The notes: a model not told the origin generated them from the letters alone. Counted from the first letter of the stretch, positions 32,545 through 45,113 are shown. The stretch: 64,000 nt of DNA from Massospora cicadina (GCA_022478985.1 JAKSZP010006732.1:1-64000), one strand, 5' to 3'. Translations and numbers: made by a program.

Positions 32545-34466
32545 TTATTTAACCAAGGTAAGCTGACCAAGGGACGGACATTACTGAAATAAAAATAAAT
32601 ATCATAATAAAAAACGATTCAAACAAAACGCTAAAATGGATAATTGATTGAATTATACCTATCAAAATATCCAACCAGGTGGGCACCGGATACTGCTATC
32701 CCTCCATGGTGGATGGGGAGGGGGGATTGGGGGGCTTGTATTTGGCTGCATCCATCTCATCCCAGAGTAGGGTGCGTGTTAAGGCAGATAGTAAGGGTGT
32801 GGGGGCATCAGCGTTATGGAGTTCAATATTCTTGATGACTGGATCTTTCAAATAGTTGCCAACCATCATAATGGGAACGATGTATTTGGCCATAGTGTCT
32901 TTAGCTTTGAGGCGGGCGTCTGGGAATTGAATGAACATGGCTATGTTATTTCAGGTAATTTTTAGCTTTTGGATCTCGTGCTACTGTTACCACGTTCTGG
33001 ATGGCTTCAGTGGCGTTTTTGTGTTAAGTTTTTATATTGATCATACTTTATGTAGTAAGATCATTGGGGATAACGGGAGGCGGAATTCCTCCTGCAAGCG
33101 CAGCCACAGATTTGGTGGCAGCTTTGTGGAGCGGACGGCAAACTGGTGTTGTGGCTGCTTCTACTGCAAGCTGGTGGTTGCTGTAGAATGGTTTGGCGTT
33201 AGGTTGTGGGGCATATTTCTGAGGCGGGAATTTTGCATCCCATTATGCATTACAGAACCTGTCAACTTACAGCAAGGGTTCATCAACAATGTTACCTGAT
33301 TCGTCAATTTCAGTCAATAATTCCCAAGGGTTTTAGTTGATTTGGATTGGGGAATCAGCGTACAGTTGATATTTATTTGATTCATTTGCGGAAGCATGGG
33401 ATTGAACTGGGATACAATCTGATGCTTGGTTGGAGAGACTATTTATGGTATTGGGGTGAGGAGGAGGTTGATTGGTGGCTGCAGGCGCAGCTGCAGCAAC
33501 AGGATTTGGGGGTGGAGGAGGTAGGATTGTGCCCCATGCCTGAAATTGTACAGGGTGGGCAGCGGATTGGAGGTCAGCGGATGAGTCATCCAATCCATCT
33601 GAAGTGGTTGAGTAGGGGAACTTGCGTTTTGAGTGGTCTAACTCAAATCATGATGGACAGATCATCCACCCACCCTCAATGAGGGCCCAATATGGATGGT
33701 CAGGCGCTGAGGGAATAATGGTGCACAGTAGAATTGCCAAAAAAATTTTATTTAATTCAGGGCTTATTGTGGCATATGTCCAAGGCCCAGCAAGTCATGT
33801 GGCCCCATTTGGGACCACAAATTGTAAAATGTGGCTGGAGCCATAGGCTGCCAAACTGGCCATCAGCTCCTGGTGGAGCACCTCAGGGGAAGGTAGGTAG
33901 GCAAACCAGCAAACTGAACCACCAAGGTGGTGTCCACTAGGTAGCCAGGTGCAAGTTGTTGGGAGAGGTGTATCCTGGAATACCAGGGGCACAGTTGCTG
34001 CAGTGGCAGCATCAGCTTCGCAGGTGAAGCCGAGGTCAAAATACCCCTTGTAGGGGCATAAATCGATAAAGATGGCAGGTGTCATTACCACCTGTGCCAT
34101 TTTGATAATGGCTTGGTCGTGGTATGGGAATAGTTTCCCATATTTGACCCTTAGGCTGTAGCGAATGTTGCTCTGGGGGAGCACTAGGGGGCAGCGTGGT
34201 ACTGCTTGGGTATGAGCAAGGTGGGCGTCTAGGTCCTTGGGTAGAACGAATTGGCCCATAGGTTTGAAATGACTGGGTGAATCAGTACTAGCGCGTTTTC
34301 CTGCTGGACAGAAAATGGCGGGGGAGTTTCACCGCTGCCCCACACTGGAGCAGCTGGCGGAAGATCTGAGGACATTGGAGTGAAATTACTATGGGCGAAT
34401 TCAATTTATTTATATAAATTTGTGTAATTTGGCTCAGAAAGTTACACCAAGCGAAAATAGAGGATG
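32545..34466 (-). mobile_element. B4, full-length half-LINE (1.92 kb) inserted in E4
   Basis: Flanked by perfect 16-bp duplications (32529-32544 and 34467-34482). On minus: the leader ends near 34385; an ATG at 34378 follows; the N-terminal block sits in the open frame 34259-33795 (RYSLRVKYGKLFPYHDQAII, then YKGYFDLGFTCEAD). A knuckle near 33660-33610 (ICPS, stop, FELDHSKRK) has its second Cys codon now a stop. The Pro/Ala-rich linker is at 33590-33330. The C-terminal domain is near 33290-32700, ending PPSPSTMEG. The 3' tail (on minus) reads GTCCGTCCCTTGGTCAGC, TTACCTTGGTTAAATA. No endonuclease or RT is encoded. The host integrase frame is continuous across the site once the insert is ignored. 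Confidence 0.9.
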
Positions 34467-34482
34467 CCTGTAATATTTTATT
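34467..34482. repeat. Target-site duplication of B4, right copy
   Basis: CCTGTAATATTTTATT, identical to 32529-32544. Confidence 0.9.
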
Positions 34483-35250
34483 ACTAGGCAAAAAGCATCT
34501 CCTTTTGACTTGATTTTTGGGAAGTAGCTGGCACTTTCCTTTGATTTTTATACACTTTAGTTCATCATTAGAATTTAATTCTCGCTGGTATTATATAAAT
34601 GTTGATGCAGTCACTAATACAGCTTCAAATCACAGAATCTTAATGCGCTGGTTCAAAATTTAAGGACTTTAGAAAACAAAAAACTTGGCGGCCTTTACCA
34701 CACTTTGCTTTAGGTTAATTGGTTTAATATTGTGATAACCATGGGTTTGGATGGACTAACAAACTGAATCACATATGGAAAAGCCCTTTTGAGATCAAGA
34801 GAAGACATCTACAGATGCGTACACTCTGAAGAATCCCATCAAAGTCACCTTATTAACTAAATGCAAACTAAGTACTTAAAGACAAATAAAATGAGTTCTG
34901 GTACAATGGTCATAAGTTCTCAAGTATTCAGTTTGCCCCAACTCATCTTTGTTCCTTTATATTTTGTCAAGTGGTCGCAAATATTGCATTTATAAAACAG
35001 ACCATCTGTGATTTATTTTAATAATAACTTATCTTGTTTTCTAATAGTAGTTGATTTTTGGGGCTTAATTAAACCTTCCAAGTCTCTTGTCAAGGGCCTC
35101 ATTTTATAAAGCCTACGTTCATTAAGACTCAAAAATCAGATTAAAATTACTAATTCCAACTGGTGTAACGTCTGCTGCCTTATTTAAGTGAAGCCTTTGT
35201 TTATAGCTTTGGGGATTCTATCTGCTATCATTTAATCTAGTTTTATTTAT
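34483..35250 (+). pseudogene. E4 integrase, part 2, and downstream
   Basis: Directly after B4 the frame that ended FFAFRHFF continues as TRQKASPFDLIFGK (34482-34525), the conserved integrase stretch SPFxL[VI][YF]G. This confirms that B4 split one gene. Beyond ~34620 only degenerate sequence remains, ending where LINE A1 inserted. Confidence 0.7.
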
Positions 35251-35357
35251 ATATCTTTCCCAAATCTTTTCTTTCCCATTGCAATCACTTTTGCAACAAA
35301 TTCAATACAAGAATGACTTTAGTTTGATAATCTCACTGTGGAGATTAGTTTGCGCCC

Positions 35358-36740
35358 ATGTCAGGTAGCAGTTGGGCAAGTAAGGTAAAAGGCAAAGGGG
35401 GTGGCCCTGCGACTTCCAACTTTTGCAAACGCCCCAGAGAATCTGGCGGATCTAGACAAAAATAAAAAAATGGCGGTTACCATTTCCCCAGAAATTCTAG
35501 CTTGGCAGGTGCGATGCAACCAGTAAATCAATATTCCGCACTTTCAACCACTTTTGTTGGTGGAATACAGAGTTCAGGTGCTCCTGGATATTCAACATAT
35601 GGCGCTGTGGGAAAAGTTTTGTGGAGATGTATATTTTCATCTCCTGAACGCGGTGTACATAGCACCCCACTCCATGTCACACAGTTGGCTGGATCTCGGT
35701 TTTGAAAGTAAGGAGGCAGTGGATGAAGCTGCTGTGGTGCGCGTTGTAAATGACCTCCCCAAAGGGCAGCAGGTCGTCGAAACTAAGCGCACCAGATGGA
35801 CAAAATCAAACCAAATTTTTCTCACCTTCAACTTTCTGCCCACTACGGTCAAATGCGCCATACTAGAACAACACCTGAAGGATGGGCTCGCCATATATGG
35901 TGAAATTCAATCCCTCAAGATGCAACGCTTTACGCTGATGCCACACCTATGCACCGGCAAAGCCATCGCAATTCTGACCCCAACTGAGGAGATAGTGAAG
36001 GATCTAACCCAAATCTCACACTCCACTTATATCAATATCGAGGGGCATAACACCCACCCTTTCCAGGTCACCGTGGACAGCGTTTCCCATCTGAGCCCAC
36101 TGTGATGTGTTCAGCCATAAGGCACACTCTTGCCTCACAAAGGAGGGCATAATATTCCAAGAACACCCCTCAGCGGCCATGAACAACGGGGGAGGCCCAC
36201 TATGAACCAACCGCCAATACTAAAAGACCTTCCCGCGGGGAGCACAAGGCTGCTACTTACTAGTAAAGCCAATATCCCCTCAAGAGCGGAAGAAGGCCAA
36301 GCAGGCCTGCAGGGCTGCGGCCAAGTAGGCGGCCTAGGTCGCCTCCTCTATTCCACACTCCCAACGCCAGGAATACATTGAAACCTTTGTGGCGGAAGCA
36401 GCTTGGGAATCTCTCACCCAATCAGATAGGGCTTCCCAAGCTGATTGGGCCACCCAATCTGAGGATCTGATGGGTGACTCAATCTCTCCCAACTTTTGCG
36501 CCCAAGCCTCGATTGGAACCAATTCAATCTCCAGCCTACCTGAAAATTTTTTTTAACTCAACCAATGGTGCACCACACTTGAGCGCACCACAAAAAAACT
36601 GTTCTGCAGCAGGGAAACCAATATCAAAGGCTAAAGCCAACATGAACCTGACTGCCAAACTCACCCACTCTTTTGACTATGTTGCAGCACACACCCAAGG
36701 CGCCAAGAAGCGCCATGAGGATCAAAAGAGGCTGAAGGGC
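35358..36740 (+). pseudogene. LINE A1 ORF1
   Basis: Starts with ATG at 35358 (MSGSSWASKVKGKGGG), stops after ~36 codons, then reopens at 35554-36105. The reopened part contains LTFNFLPTTVKCAI and LKDGLAIYGEIQS. The CCHC knuckle near 36090-36130 reads C-to-stop at its first Cys (TGA), then AHCDVFSHKAHSC in a shifted frame. Downstream fragments (36474-36740) match the ORF1 C-terminal region of A2. In this family ORF1 binds the element RNA. Confidence 0.75.
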
Positions 36741-36796
36741 CTGGGTGCCCTTCCCCTCACACCTAATGTGCGATGGAAGGAGCCTTTACTTAAGGG

Positions 36797-39730
36797 ACGT
36801 TGAACATCGCTGGACTCAAGGCCTCGCCGTACCAGGCTAGTAAACTGAGTTTTAAACAAGATAATTTACCCGTGGAAATCCTGGACATCCAGGAGTCCCA
36901 CTGTCCGCGCGGTTCTGAGGATGCCTGGAAAACCATGCTCCTCCCATCCCAGTCCTTCTGGTCCAAGCACTGTGGGGTGCTTGTTCAAAAAACAAGTTCC
37001 TCAAATTATTATCATCTGAATCCTTACTAAATAGCTGAGTCCTCATGGTCAAATTTTCGTGGGCTGACGTGGCAGAGGCTATCATCAACATCTATGCCCC
37101 AACCTGTGCATGAGAGCATCAGGAATTTTTCTCATTGATCAAATCCCTTCTGCTACACCCTGACCCTTTTGTATTCGGCGTTATGAACTGTTGGTTGGAC
37201 CCATCCACTGACTGCTGGCCTCCCTCTCCTCCCCACCCCAGGGTCATGTAGAACTTCGTATCCTAAAAGCCACCCTAGGGTTGTTTGACGCACTGCCACG
37301 CCATGCTCCGCTACTTGAGAACATGTCACGCCCACACATCCACAATGGCCAGTTAAGGTCCATGTCCTGCATCGACCTTATCCTTGCACCAATGAAATTT
37401 TTACCCAGATTTCCCACTTCCGCACATCAAAAATTTATTTCTCCAATCATAAGCTGATCTCAATCACCTTCCACCCACCTGTCCCATTGGCTCAGGCTCC
37501 GCACTGGTGCAAACTTTACCCACCCAAACTTGCATCGCCAAGATTTTCCACATAGGTGGAATCTGCGACTTCAGCAAAGGAGTTTATCACACCATTTTGC
37601 GCTGACCCAATTTCCACCTGGTCAGCCTTCAAAGCAGAAACGATCCGCCATGCTCACCACCTCTCCTCCCACCACTCACGCTCTACCTCAGCCATCATTT
37701 CGCGCGCTCTGGTGGAGCTAGCCCATCTGGAGTCCAACATCCCGGCCACAGGCTACAGCCCTGCTTGGGGCTGTAAGTGGGCAGAAGCAGCTGCCCACCT
37801 CAACGCGCTTGAGAGGCAACACAAACCTTAGTTTGTGTTCAATACAGGGCTATACACATTACAGCGGGCGACACATGCTCCACTTATTTTTTCAAAATTC
37901 TTCACACCGCGCCAGAGCTTGGCCTGCACACACGGTGTGTGAAAGCAAGACAATTCCATCGCGGATAAGCCGGCTGAAGTAGTGATTGAGATACAGAATT
38001 ACTAATCCAAATTATACCAATATGAACCAATTCTGCCAGCTGAAATGGCGAAATTTCTCAATAGCGCTCACATTTACACCATTTCCCAATACCCAGAGCT
38101 AATGAATTTGGTTACTATAGATGAACTCTGGTATGCCGTCCGCAGTGCACCAAAACAAAAATGCCCCATCCCTGATGGCATTCCATATGAGTTCTTTAAG
38201 AAGTACTTTAAATATTTATCCCCACTGTTGCTTGCCTCCCTTGACCAGAGCCTTCTGGAAACGCGCCTTCTACCAGGAGGGCAAGAGGCCTACACCATTA
38301 CGCTATTTAAGAAAGGGGATAAGCTAGAACTAGCCAACTGCCGCCTGCTTACCCTGGACACCCCACACCGCCTCACTTTTGCTCCCCTTTGTGCAGCGCC
38401 CCACCGTTGGGCCCGTCCGCCACTTGGGGGTGTGGTTGGAGGCAGGCGGCTATGCCTCTTCAATGATGGAAAACCATTTCTGGATAACGTGACGAAGTGC
38501 ATAGCCTACCTCAGAGCCCACCCTACTTCCCTTACTGGCAGGGTTGTTCTAGCCAACTCTATGCTCCTCTCCAAAGTTTGGTTTGGAGCCCACGCCATCG
38601 CCTTCCCCCAGGTTTTTTCAAATCTCTGTATGCCCTTCTACAAGGGTGGCTCTGGTTGGGCCACCCACCGCCAGTGCGTCTTGAGGTCATGTTTGGCCCT
38701 CGCCATAGTGGTGGCATGGGCCTGCTCGACTTTGAGGCCCATGCTGCAAAGATACTGGGCAACTGGATCGCGGTCATTATCCCTACGATACCCTCACAAC
38801 ACTGGTCCCGTGCAGCCCGCTCCAATTTCTCCCGCGCCCTCGGCCTTGCCAATCCATCACACCTCACTCCTTGATGAAATATCTGGATTCCCACCCTTCA
38901 GCCGCTGGTCCTCATGGTACTGCACCCCACTTCAAATGAATCCTTCTCTCCATGTTGAGCGCTGAGTGGAGAATCCATATTTGTGGGCACACAGCCCGGA
39001 GAAGGCGCCCCTCTCCTCAGTTCACACAGGAGGTACAGGGGCTACGCATTCTGGACAGAATAATACCCACACAGTCCCATGTTCTATCCAGAATGGACTA
39101 CCTGGACATGATGGACATTCCTTATTTCCTTGAAACCCAGAAGACAATCTGGAAATACACCCACCACCCTCTGCTGCTGCCTCATGTCCTTTCCCATGTG
39201 TGGCGATGTCAGAGGTGGGTGTACCATACTGCCGAGTGCTCTAACGCTTTACACTCATCCTACGTCGTGTGTGGCCAGTATGGAGCGCTGTCTCACCGCC
39301 TGTAGAAGTGCCCTACCTCTAAAGTGATATGGCGCGAGGTGTAACGTCTGCTTGGCCAGGATCAGACTCATCCCTTCAGTTTATCTAGAGATATGTTTGC
39401 TTTATCTATGGTCTCCCCTCTCCCACCCTCCCTCCATGCTCTGGTGGTTGCAATCGCCATGTGGACAATACATACAATTGTCTTGGATGCCATTGTAGGA
39501 TTCACCCCCACCCTCCCAGAAGCCGTTCACCAGTTCTTGTCCCACTTAGTAGACCATTTTCAAGTGTGGATGTTTGGATACCTCCCACCGCGTCGCCGTC
39601 AGTTGGTCTCCTCCTGGTTCCCAGTTTGGTTCATCAACTCGGACCTCTTCCTACACATGTGCTCAATTTTGGTTTTGGCCCCTTTACACGTTCCCCCTCC
39701 TCCCTGTAGTGGCGTTCCCTCTGGCAACAG
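36797..39730 (+). pseudogene. LINE A1 ORF2, endonuclease and C-terminus without RT motifs
   Basis: The start codon of A2 and A3 (ATG before LNIAG) reads ACG here (36797-36799). APE blocks are present but broken: LNIAG (36800), then ILDIQESH near 36868-36900, VINIYAPT-like near 37080-37100, and SNHKLIS-like near 37443. 38045-38340 has KCPIPDGIPYEFFKK and the GGQEAYTITLFKKGDKLELA block (RT motif 1 region). At ~38341 the sequence jumps to TLTGRVVLANSMLLSKVWFG (38533-38590). RT motifs A, B and C are therefore absent. The C-terminal zinc knuckle near 39265-39305 is kept as CVASMERC in one frame and CVVCGQYGALSHRL in another. Confidence 0.8.
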
Positions 39731-39857
39731 GAGATAGCATTGCTTCTCTGAGGTGCCTCCCCTGTTCTACGTTCCATTTTCTTTATGTCTTTTTGGAAGT
39801 GTCCGTCCCCTGGTCAGCCTTTCCCGCAATAAATTTAAAATAAATATCTATCCCCAA

Positions 39858-40309
39858 GAAAGAGATAATTGGTTATAAGGTACTGTTTTATATGGCATGT
39901 TAGATAATAAAATATATGACATGGTGAGAAATATTAGCTATTTGAATTACATAAAAAATCAACACCTAGATCTGAAAAGGGGATTAAAAACATCCCTTTG
40001 ATCAACTATCTAAAAATTTATAGCTGGTAAGAATCACTAAATCAACAGGAAAAATCCATTAGACCAGCTTAAGCCACAAATACCTTGAGATATTTCCTGA
40101 CCAGCCGAGTAAAATGATTATTATAGTGTCAGGTAAGTAATTCATCAAGTTCTCTTTGATTAACTAAATGAATTTGTATCCAAAAAAGGTAAGAAAAAAA
40201 TCTGCATATTTGTAAACCTAAGTGAAACCAATACCTTTGATTTGGCTCATTCAAAGTACTAGATAACTATCAAAATTATGTTACAAAGGCTTTTATTCAA
40301 AATGGATTA
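39858..40309. other. AT-rich spacer between A1 and G2(plus)
   Basis: No motif recognised. By position it could be the continuation of E4 beyond A1. Confidence 0.3.
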
Positions 40310-41179
40310 TGTATATATGACTTTATTAAGGGAACTAACTGCAAAGACAAAGCTAAACGTCAGCATTCCAAAAATAGAGCTTCAGGACCTCCATGACTTA
40401 AAACACACCTTGGACCAACGATAAGTGCAGGAAAGATATGCTCAGGTTGGTCCTGGGGTAGTGAGTGATGCTTAGCTATGTGTTATGACAGTGGCGCTAA
40501 AATGGATGAGTTGTCTTCTTAACAATAATGGTTTGGTTGCTTAGAGATTGGGTGCAAAACCCAATTAATTTATTATTTCCAAATCTAGAAATTTAAAGCA
40601 AAAAACCACTCAAGTTCATTTGTTCTTGAGCTATAATACCCTGGCTGATGATGGGGTGCGCCAATTGGTTCGTTTAGTATTGAACCATTTTCCCTGATTG
40701 ATGACTCTCCTCACCTTGTTTAATGTGTGGTTCTCAAGACCATCTTTCCTCATTGGTCATCTTCCTTTTTAAATAAAACCTGTTATTTTTTGTTAATAAT
40801 ATGTAATTTGGGTGAACTTGTGCGCAGAACTCTTTGGAGAGGTCTTAACAACGTCAGCAATTTTATTTGCGCAGAATTAGCTACCTCACCTAGTGCACAC
40901 TGGGACACCCTGGTCACCTCCAGACTGAGGCACCCAAGCACTCCAGCCCAGATCATTGCTTTGATATTGACTCCCCTTTGCTGTCCACACAAGTCTTGTG
41001 TTTGTTTGCTATCTATTATTATATACTGCGTTGTAAATTCTTGCCCTATGTTACTTTAGCTCTAACAACCTTTGCGGGGCTATGTTCAACATAATACTGA
41101 CAACTAGTGCCCTGGAAGTGTGGCTGTGCACCGCGCACCACCTTGCATGGTAGAGAGAGTTATAGACAATCTCCTGATA
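40310..41179 (+). repeat. G2 (plus) 5' LTR
   Basis: Begins TGTATATATGACTTTATTAA; matches 45411 onward (TGTCATGATTACATGACTTT) through AGGACCTCCATGACTTAAA, CTGGCTGATG.TG.GGTGCG and the end TATAGACAATCTCCTGATA versus TATAAACACTCTCCTGTCA. Confidence 0.85.
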
Positions 41180-41679
41180 TTAGATGACCTAACTCTTTTC
41201 TTTATTTTCACTATAATTATCTGTGTAGGGCTTTCTCTGAGTGCAAATTGGGTGCGCCTGCCATTTGTCACAGCCTCAATAGTATCACAAACATTTCTCA
41301 TTTGACTGAAGGTTGAAGGGTCTCAGAGTTATTCTTGCTACTCTAACTGGGATGTGCCTAACCTTCTTGCTCGTACATGGTGGATACAGACGCTTTGCAA
41401 CCAGGGAGTCATAATTCCTTGGTTTTTAGCAATTTTAACAAAAGCGATATAATTAAATTTCTCACTACTGCATTTGGACAGCGCAGGTGGGATCATTGAT
41501 GAAGGGCCTAGTGGTGATGGCCTTGAATAACGATGCAAAAATTGTCACTAAAATGGGTATGGGGTCATTCATAGCCTAAAACACGTTTTATAATGCTATT
41601 TCTTATATAAAAACGAGCCAAATATCTTCTCTTATGGCTCATAGTAGAACATGTTTCAGTTTAAAAAATCACCCCAGAG

Positions 41680-42490
41680 AACCCGCGCTTGACCCCTACC
41701 ATGATCCGCAGATCACAGGCAGTAGAAAGGGTTTTACTTTTGCAATACAAAAATGTTTATGCAACTGCTGAAGATATAATGGGATATGTGGCCTCAGTGG
41801 TAAGAGTAACCAATTATCCCTCTCCATCCTATGATGCGAAAACATACCCTGGAGGCATGCTTATGCATGATGAAGAGTTTTTAGGTGAGGACTTGGCGTT
41901 TTATGCTTTAATTAAAGAGCATTTGGGATATTTTTTGTTGAATGTTACACTTTCATCCCCTTCAGATAAATCAGCAAAACATTCTGGTGGATACCGGATC
42001 CTTTGAGAATTTTATAGACCAAAAACTAGCTGACTATCTTTAGCTGAGTTACTTCCCTTGTGGTATGGCTGGGGGAGGGGCTTCCCAGGGTATTCTCATG
42101 ATGAAGGGTCTAGGCTTAGTGGTTTATTGAGCTAACAAGCATTATTTGGTAGATTATTTCCAAGCAAATAAATACTCTTTGATCCCATTATTTTAGAGGT
42201 AAAGTGGTGGCGATAGTTTGACGTCAGAAACCTCTTAAGAGACTACAACAAGTCCTTAACTTTAAGTAATAGTCATATATTAGTTGTCCCTTTACCTGAG
42301 GCTAATCTTCAGGGCGATCTGCCCCACTGGCCCAATATTCACACACTCAGTCTTGCTCCGTTGCTTAAGCATCATTAGAGTTACCCTTACCTTCTTGTTT
42401 TGAGGGTTTGGAATCTTCATTTGATGCGGCTTCAGCTACTGTAATACCAGATTATTCAGAGTTTGATTATGAGGTTGGCTAACCTTTGAT
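41680..42490 (+). pseudogene. G2 (plus) gag C-terminus and aspartic protease
   Basis: 41689-42006 is open with LLQYKNVYATAEDIMGYVAS. In another frame at 41981-42035 the protease active site is intact: ILVDTGSFENFIDQKLADY, with DTG at 41990-41998. This is the only undamaged protease triad among the three chromovirus families. The linker EANLQGDLPHWPNIHTLSL follows at 42299-42355. The protease would cut the Gag-Pol polyprotein. Confidence 0.75.
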
Positions 42491-42493
42491 CTG

Positions 42494-43330
42494 GTGCGTT
42501 TATCTTCTTCTATTTACCCCTTGACTGTACGTGAGGAAGCAGTATTAAATGTGTGGGTTAAAGAACAGTTAACTAAAGGAGAAATATTTCAGCGCACCCC
42601 CCATTATGATCCCCGCTTTTCTTTGCAGAGAAGGCTGATGGTACTTTACCCCCATGCATGGATTATAAGAACTTAAACAATATCACTGTACCAGATTTGC
42701 AACCCAATCATTGGATTCTCAGATTGCTCAATATGTGGAGAAGGCCCAAGGCTTCTCATAACTGAATTGACGAAGTGCGTTTAATTAGATCTGGATTAAA
42801 AAGGGACAGGAATGGTTACCCACATTCTAAACCAAAAAGGGTTTCCAGTTTCAGTTTATGCCATTTGGGCTTAAAATGCTCCTGCGATCTCTTCCAACGT
42901 CATATAGATGCGGCCTTAGGTGACCTGCTGGGGTATGCGCTGTAGTTTACAGGGATGATGTTTTTGTATTTTCTCCTGAAAATGAGTCCCATGTAGTACA
43001 CCTTCGGCAAAATGAAAGAGTTTAAAAGCAGCTGATATTAGACTAAAAAATCAGTAAGTGCAAGGTCTTTAAGTACCAGGTCACTCTCTTAGAAACATTA
43101 TGTTTGATCAAGGACACCTGATAACTTCAGACAAGGAGAAGCCGATTTGTAAGTGGCCTACCCCAACTTCAGCCAATAAGTGAGGAGTTTCTTTGGGGAC
43201 ATGTACATTCCTTAAGAAATTCATGCCCAATCTTTCTGAGGGGATGGCGTCTTTTATAAGGCAAGTGGAGCTAAATTTCTCCAATGGTCCCCATTTTTTC
43301 AGGATAACTTCCAAGCAGTAAAGTGCACTC
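42494..43330 (+). pseudogene. G2 (plus) reverse transcriptase
   Basis: 42494-42676 is open: TVREEAVLNVWVKEQLTKGE, then F-to-LQRRLMVLYP in place of the usual V.KKDG. QFMPFGLK-like DNA lies near 42850-42880. The catalytic box near 42940-42965 reads GTTTACAGGGATGATG, that is VYRDD in place of Y[IVM]DD. LITSDKEKPICKWPTPTSA (43120-43176) is the usual stretch after the palm. Multiple frameshifts. Confidence 0.75.
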
Positions 43331-43359
43331 TTGTTGTCAACGTTCGTCCTTTGCCATGT

Positions 43360-43770
43360 AGATCAAGAATATATTGTTCATTGTGTCTACTGATGCCTCC
43401 AACTTTGCTTTAGCGACTGCTTTATTATGGGTAGGTGAGGATCAAATAGAGCATCTGGTGGGATATTTTTCAATGAAGATGTCTCTGCCTGCATTAACCT
43501 ACACAGTATAAGATAAAGAGCTATTAGCAGTGTTTGTGGCGCTGATTTATTGGCATCATCACTTGCATGGCTCATCCCAACCCTTCCATGTACGTACTGA
43601 TCACCATGCCTTGTTGTACTACCGTGCACCTCAGTCTTGACCCCAAAGCAGACCCACTGGCATGAGACCCTGGCCCAAATTGCATTTTTCTTATGATTTT
43701 ACAAAGGGCAAGGAGAATGGTTTGGAGGACGCTTTGAGCCGCAACCCTGTACTAGCTCCCAATCCCAAGG
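43360..43770 (+). pseudogene. G2 (plus) RNase H, largely intact blocks
   Basis: Frame near 43377-43440 reads FIVSTDASNFALATALLW (first Asp). DKELLAVFVALIYW (43516-43557) carries the catalytic Glu. VRTDHHALLYY (43591-43623) carries the last Asp. 43662-43764 gives the end of the domain and LEDALSRNP. All three acidic positions are readable, broken only by stops at ~43510 and ~43638. Confidence 0.8.
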
Positions 43771-45060
43771 AGGTAGATGTACACAACGCCCACTTGGTGA
43801 TTCCGCTGGGTAAGATTGTGGCTCAACTTCCCCTCTCCCTTGGCCCGTGGCCAGCGCTTGCTCCTCTGGAAAATGCAAAGGAATATGGTATGTTCAAGAG
43901 GTTCTTGAACAGTCATTGTCAGCTGAGTATACTATGGTCCTTGACAAGAGAAAATTGAAACAAGAAGAAATTACCGGGGGGATACCAAGTTATGGATAAG
44001 ATGGTGTGGTTTCAGGGACGCCTCTGGGTTCCAGTGGGACCCCTTCGCCTGAAAATTATCCATAATCATCATGATGGGATCACCATTGGACACCCTGGAA
44101 AAGCAATTATATATAGAGCTTATCCGTTGCACGTATAGTTGGAAGGGATTAGCCGCGCAGGTTGCCAGGTATTGCTAAGAGTGCCTGGTCTGCAACTAAA
44201 TAAAGCCAAATCGCCAGCCCCTCTCAGGGTTGTTGGTGCATAAGTTCAAAAGGCCAAAGGGCCTTGGACTTACTTATCAGTAATTTTTATTGTGAAATTA
44301 CCTGTCTTTGATGGTTATGAATCCATCATGGTAGTTGTGGACCATTTTACAATGCTCGACCACTTTATCCCTTGTAGAACCACAATAACAGCAGCATAAA
44401 TGGCTAAGATTTTCGTGTCACACGTGTTTACTCTTCATGGGGTCCCCAAGAGATAATTGGTGATTGGGGGCCCCAGTTTACATCTGTTTTTTGGGAAGAG
44501 TTATGTAAGACTCTTCAGATTCGCCCCTGACGTTCAACTGCCAATTACCCCAATCAGATGGGCAGACTAAACGAGTGAACCAGTGCCTAGAACAGTTCCT
44601 GCAGCGTTACACTTATGAAGATCATTCTTATTGGGTTTCCCATATTTACATGTCTCAATTCAGCTATAACAACGCCCAGCATGAATCAATCGGTTGTTCC
44701 CCTTTTTTGCCAACTATGGCTTCAGCCTCGCCTTCAACATGGAGCCCAGTTGTGGATCCAAGGTGGAAGCTGTAGTGGACTTTGCAAAGACAATCAAGAA
44801 AATACAACAAATGGGTGAACACCAGTTTGGATGTGGAATGCAGGCTTATAAGGAGAATGCTTATGGTAAGAGATGAGTTGGTCCAGCGTACAAAAAAGGA
44901 TATCTCATGATGCTGGATGCTAAAAACATTCCAATTAAGAAATTATGCAAAAAACTGGGATCAAAGAGTAATTGGCCTTACTACATTGTCATAAAGGTTA
45001 GACACGCCTCATACTAGTTGGATCACCCTCCCTCATTCCAAATCTTTTCAGTCTTCCATG
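43770..45060 (+). pseudogene. G2 (plus) integrase
   Basis: H2C2 start: MVWFQGRLWVPVGPLRLKII, HNHHDGITIGHPGKA (44002-44106), then C-x2-C near 44178-44192. Core: IMVVVDHFTMLDHFIP (44326-44372); GGPQFTSVFWEELCKTL near 44465-44520 with the catalytic Asp changed; NQMGRLNE-like near 44552-44575 for the third block. 44575-44775 (open) covers QFLQRYTYEDHSYWVSHIYM and SQFSYNNAQHESIGCSPFLP, a very recognisable post-core stretch. Confidence 0.8.
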
Positions 45061-45113
45061 AAAGTAAGCTTACTTAGTTTGTAGGCCTCCACCAGAGACT
45101 CCTGAGGCTTATC

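Larger units (their letters stand above)
35264..39843 (+). mobile_element. LINE copy A1, RT core deleted (4.6 kb)
   Basis: It is collinear with A2 from the 5' leader (TTTCTTTCCCATTGCAATCA) through ORF1, the APE endonuclease and the start of RT. It then jumps at ~38341 to the C-terminal part of ORF2 and runs to the 3' tail GTGTCCGTCCCCTGGTCAGC (39800-39819). Imperfect flanking duplications ATATCTTTCCCAA (35251) and ATATCTATCCCCAA (39844) suggest target-primed insertion. Adding the ~680-bp deletion gives about 5.27 kb, the length of A2. Confidence 0.85.

Noticed and set aside
38045..38965. 306-codon open frame, the second longest in the window
   Set aside because: It is a by-product of the RT deletion in LINE A1. 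The first ~100 codons are the RT N-terminal frame, the next part is the correct C-terminal frame for only a stretch, and the rest is out of frame relative to A2. Not a new gene.
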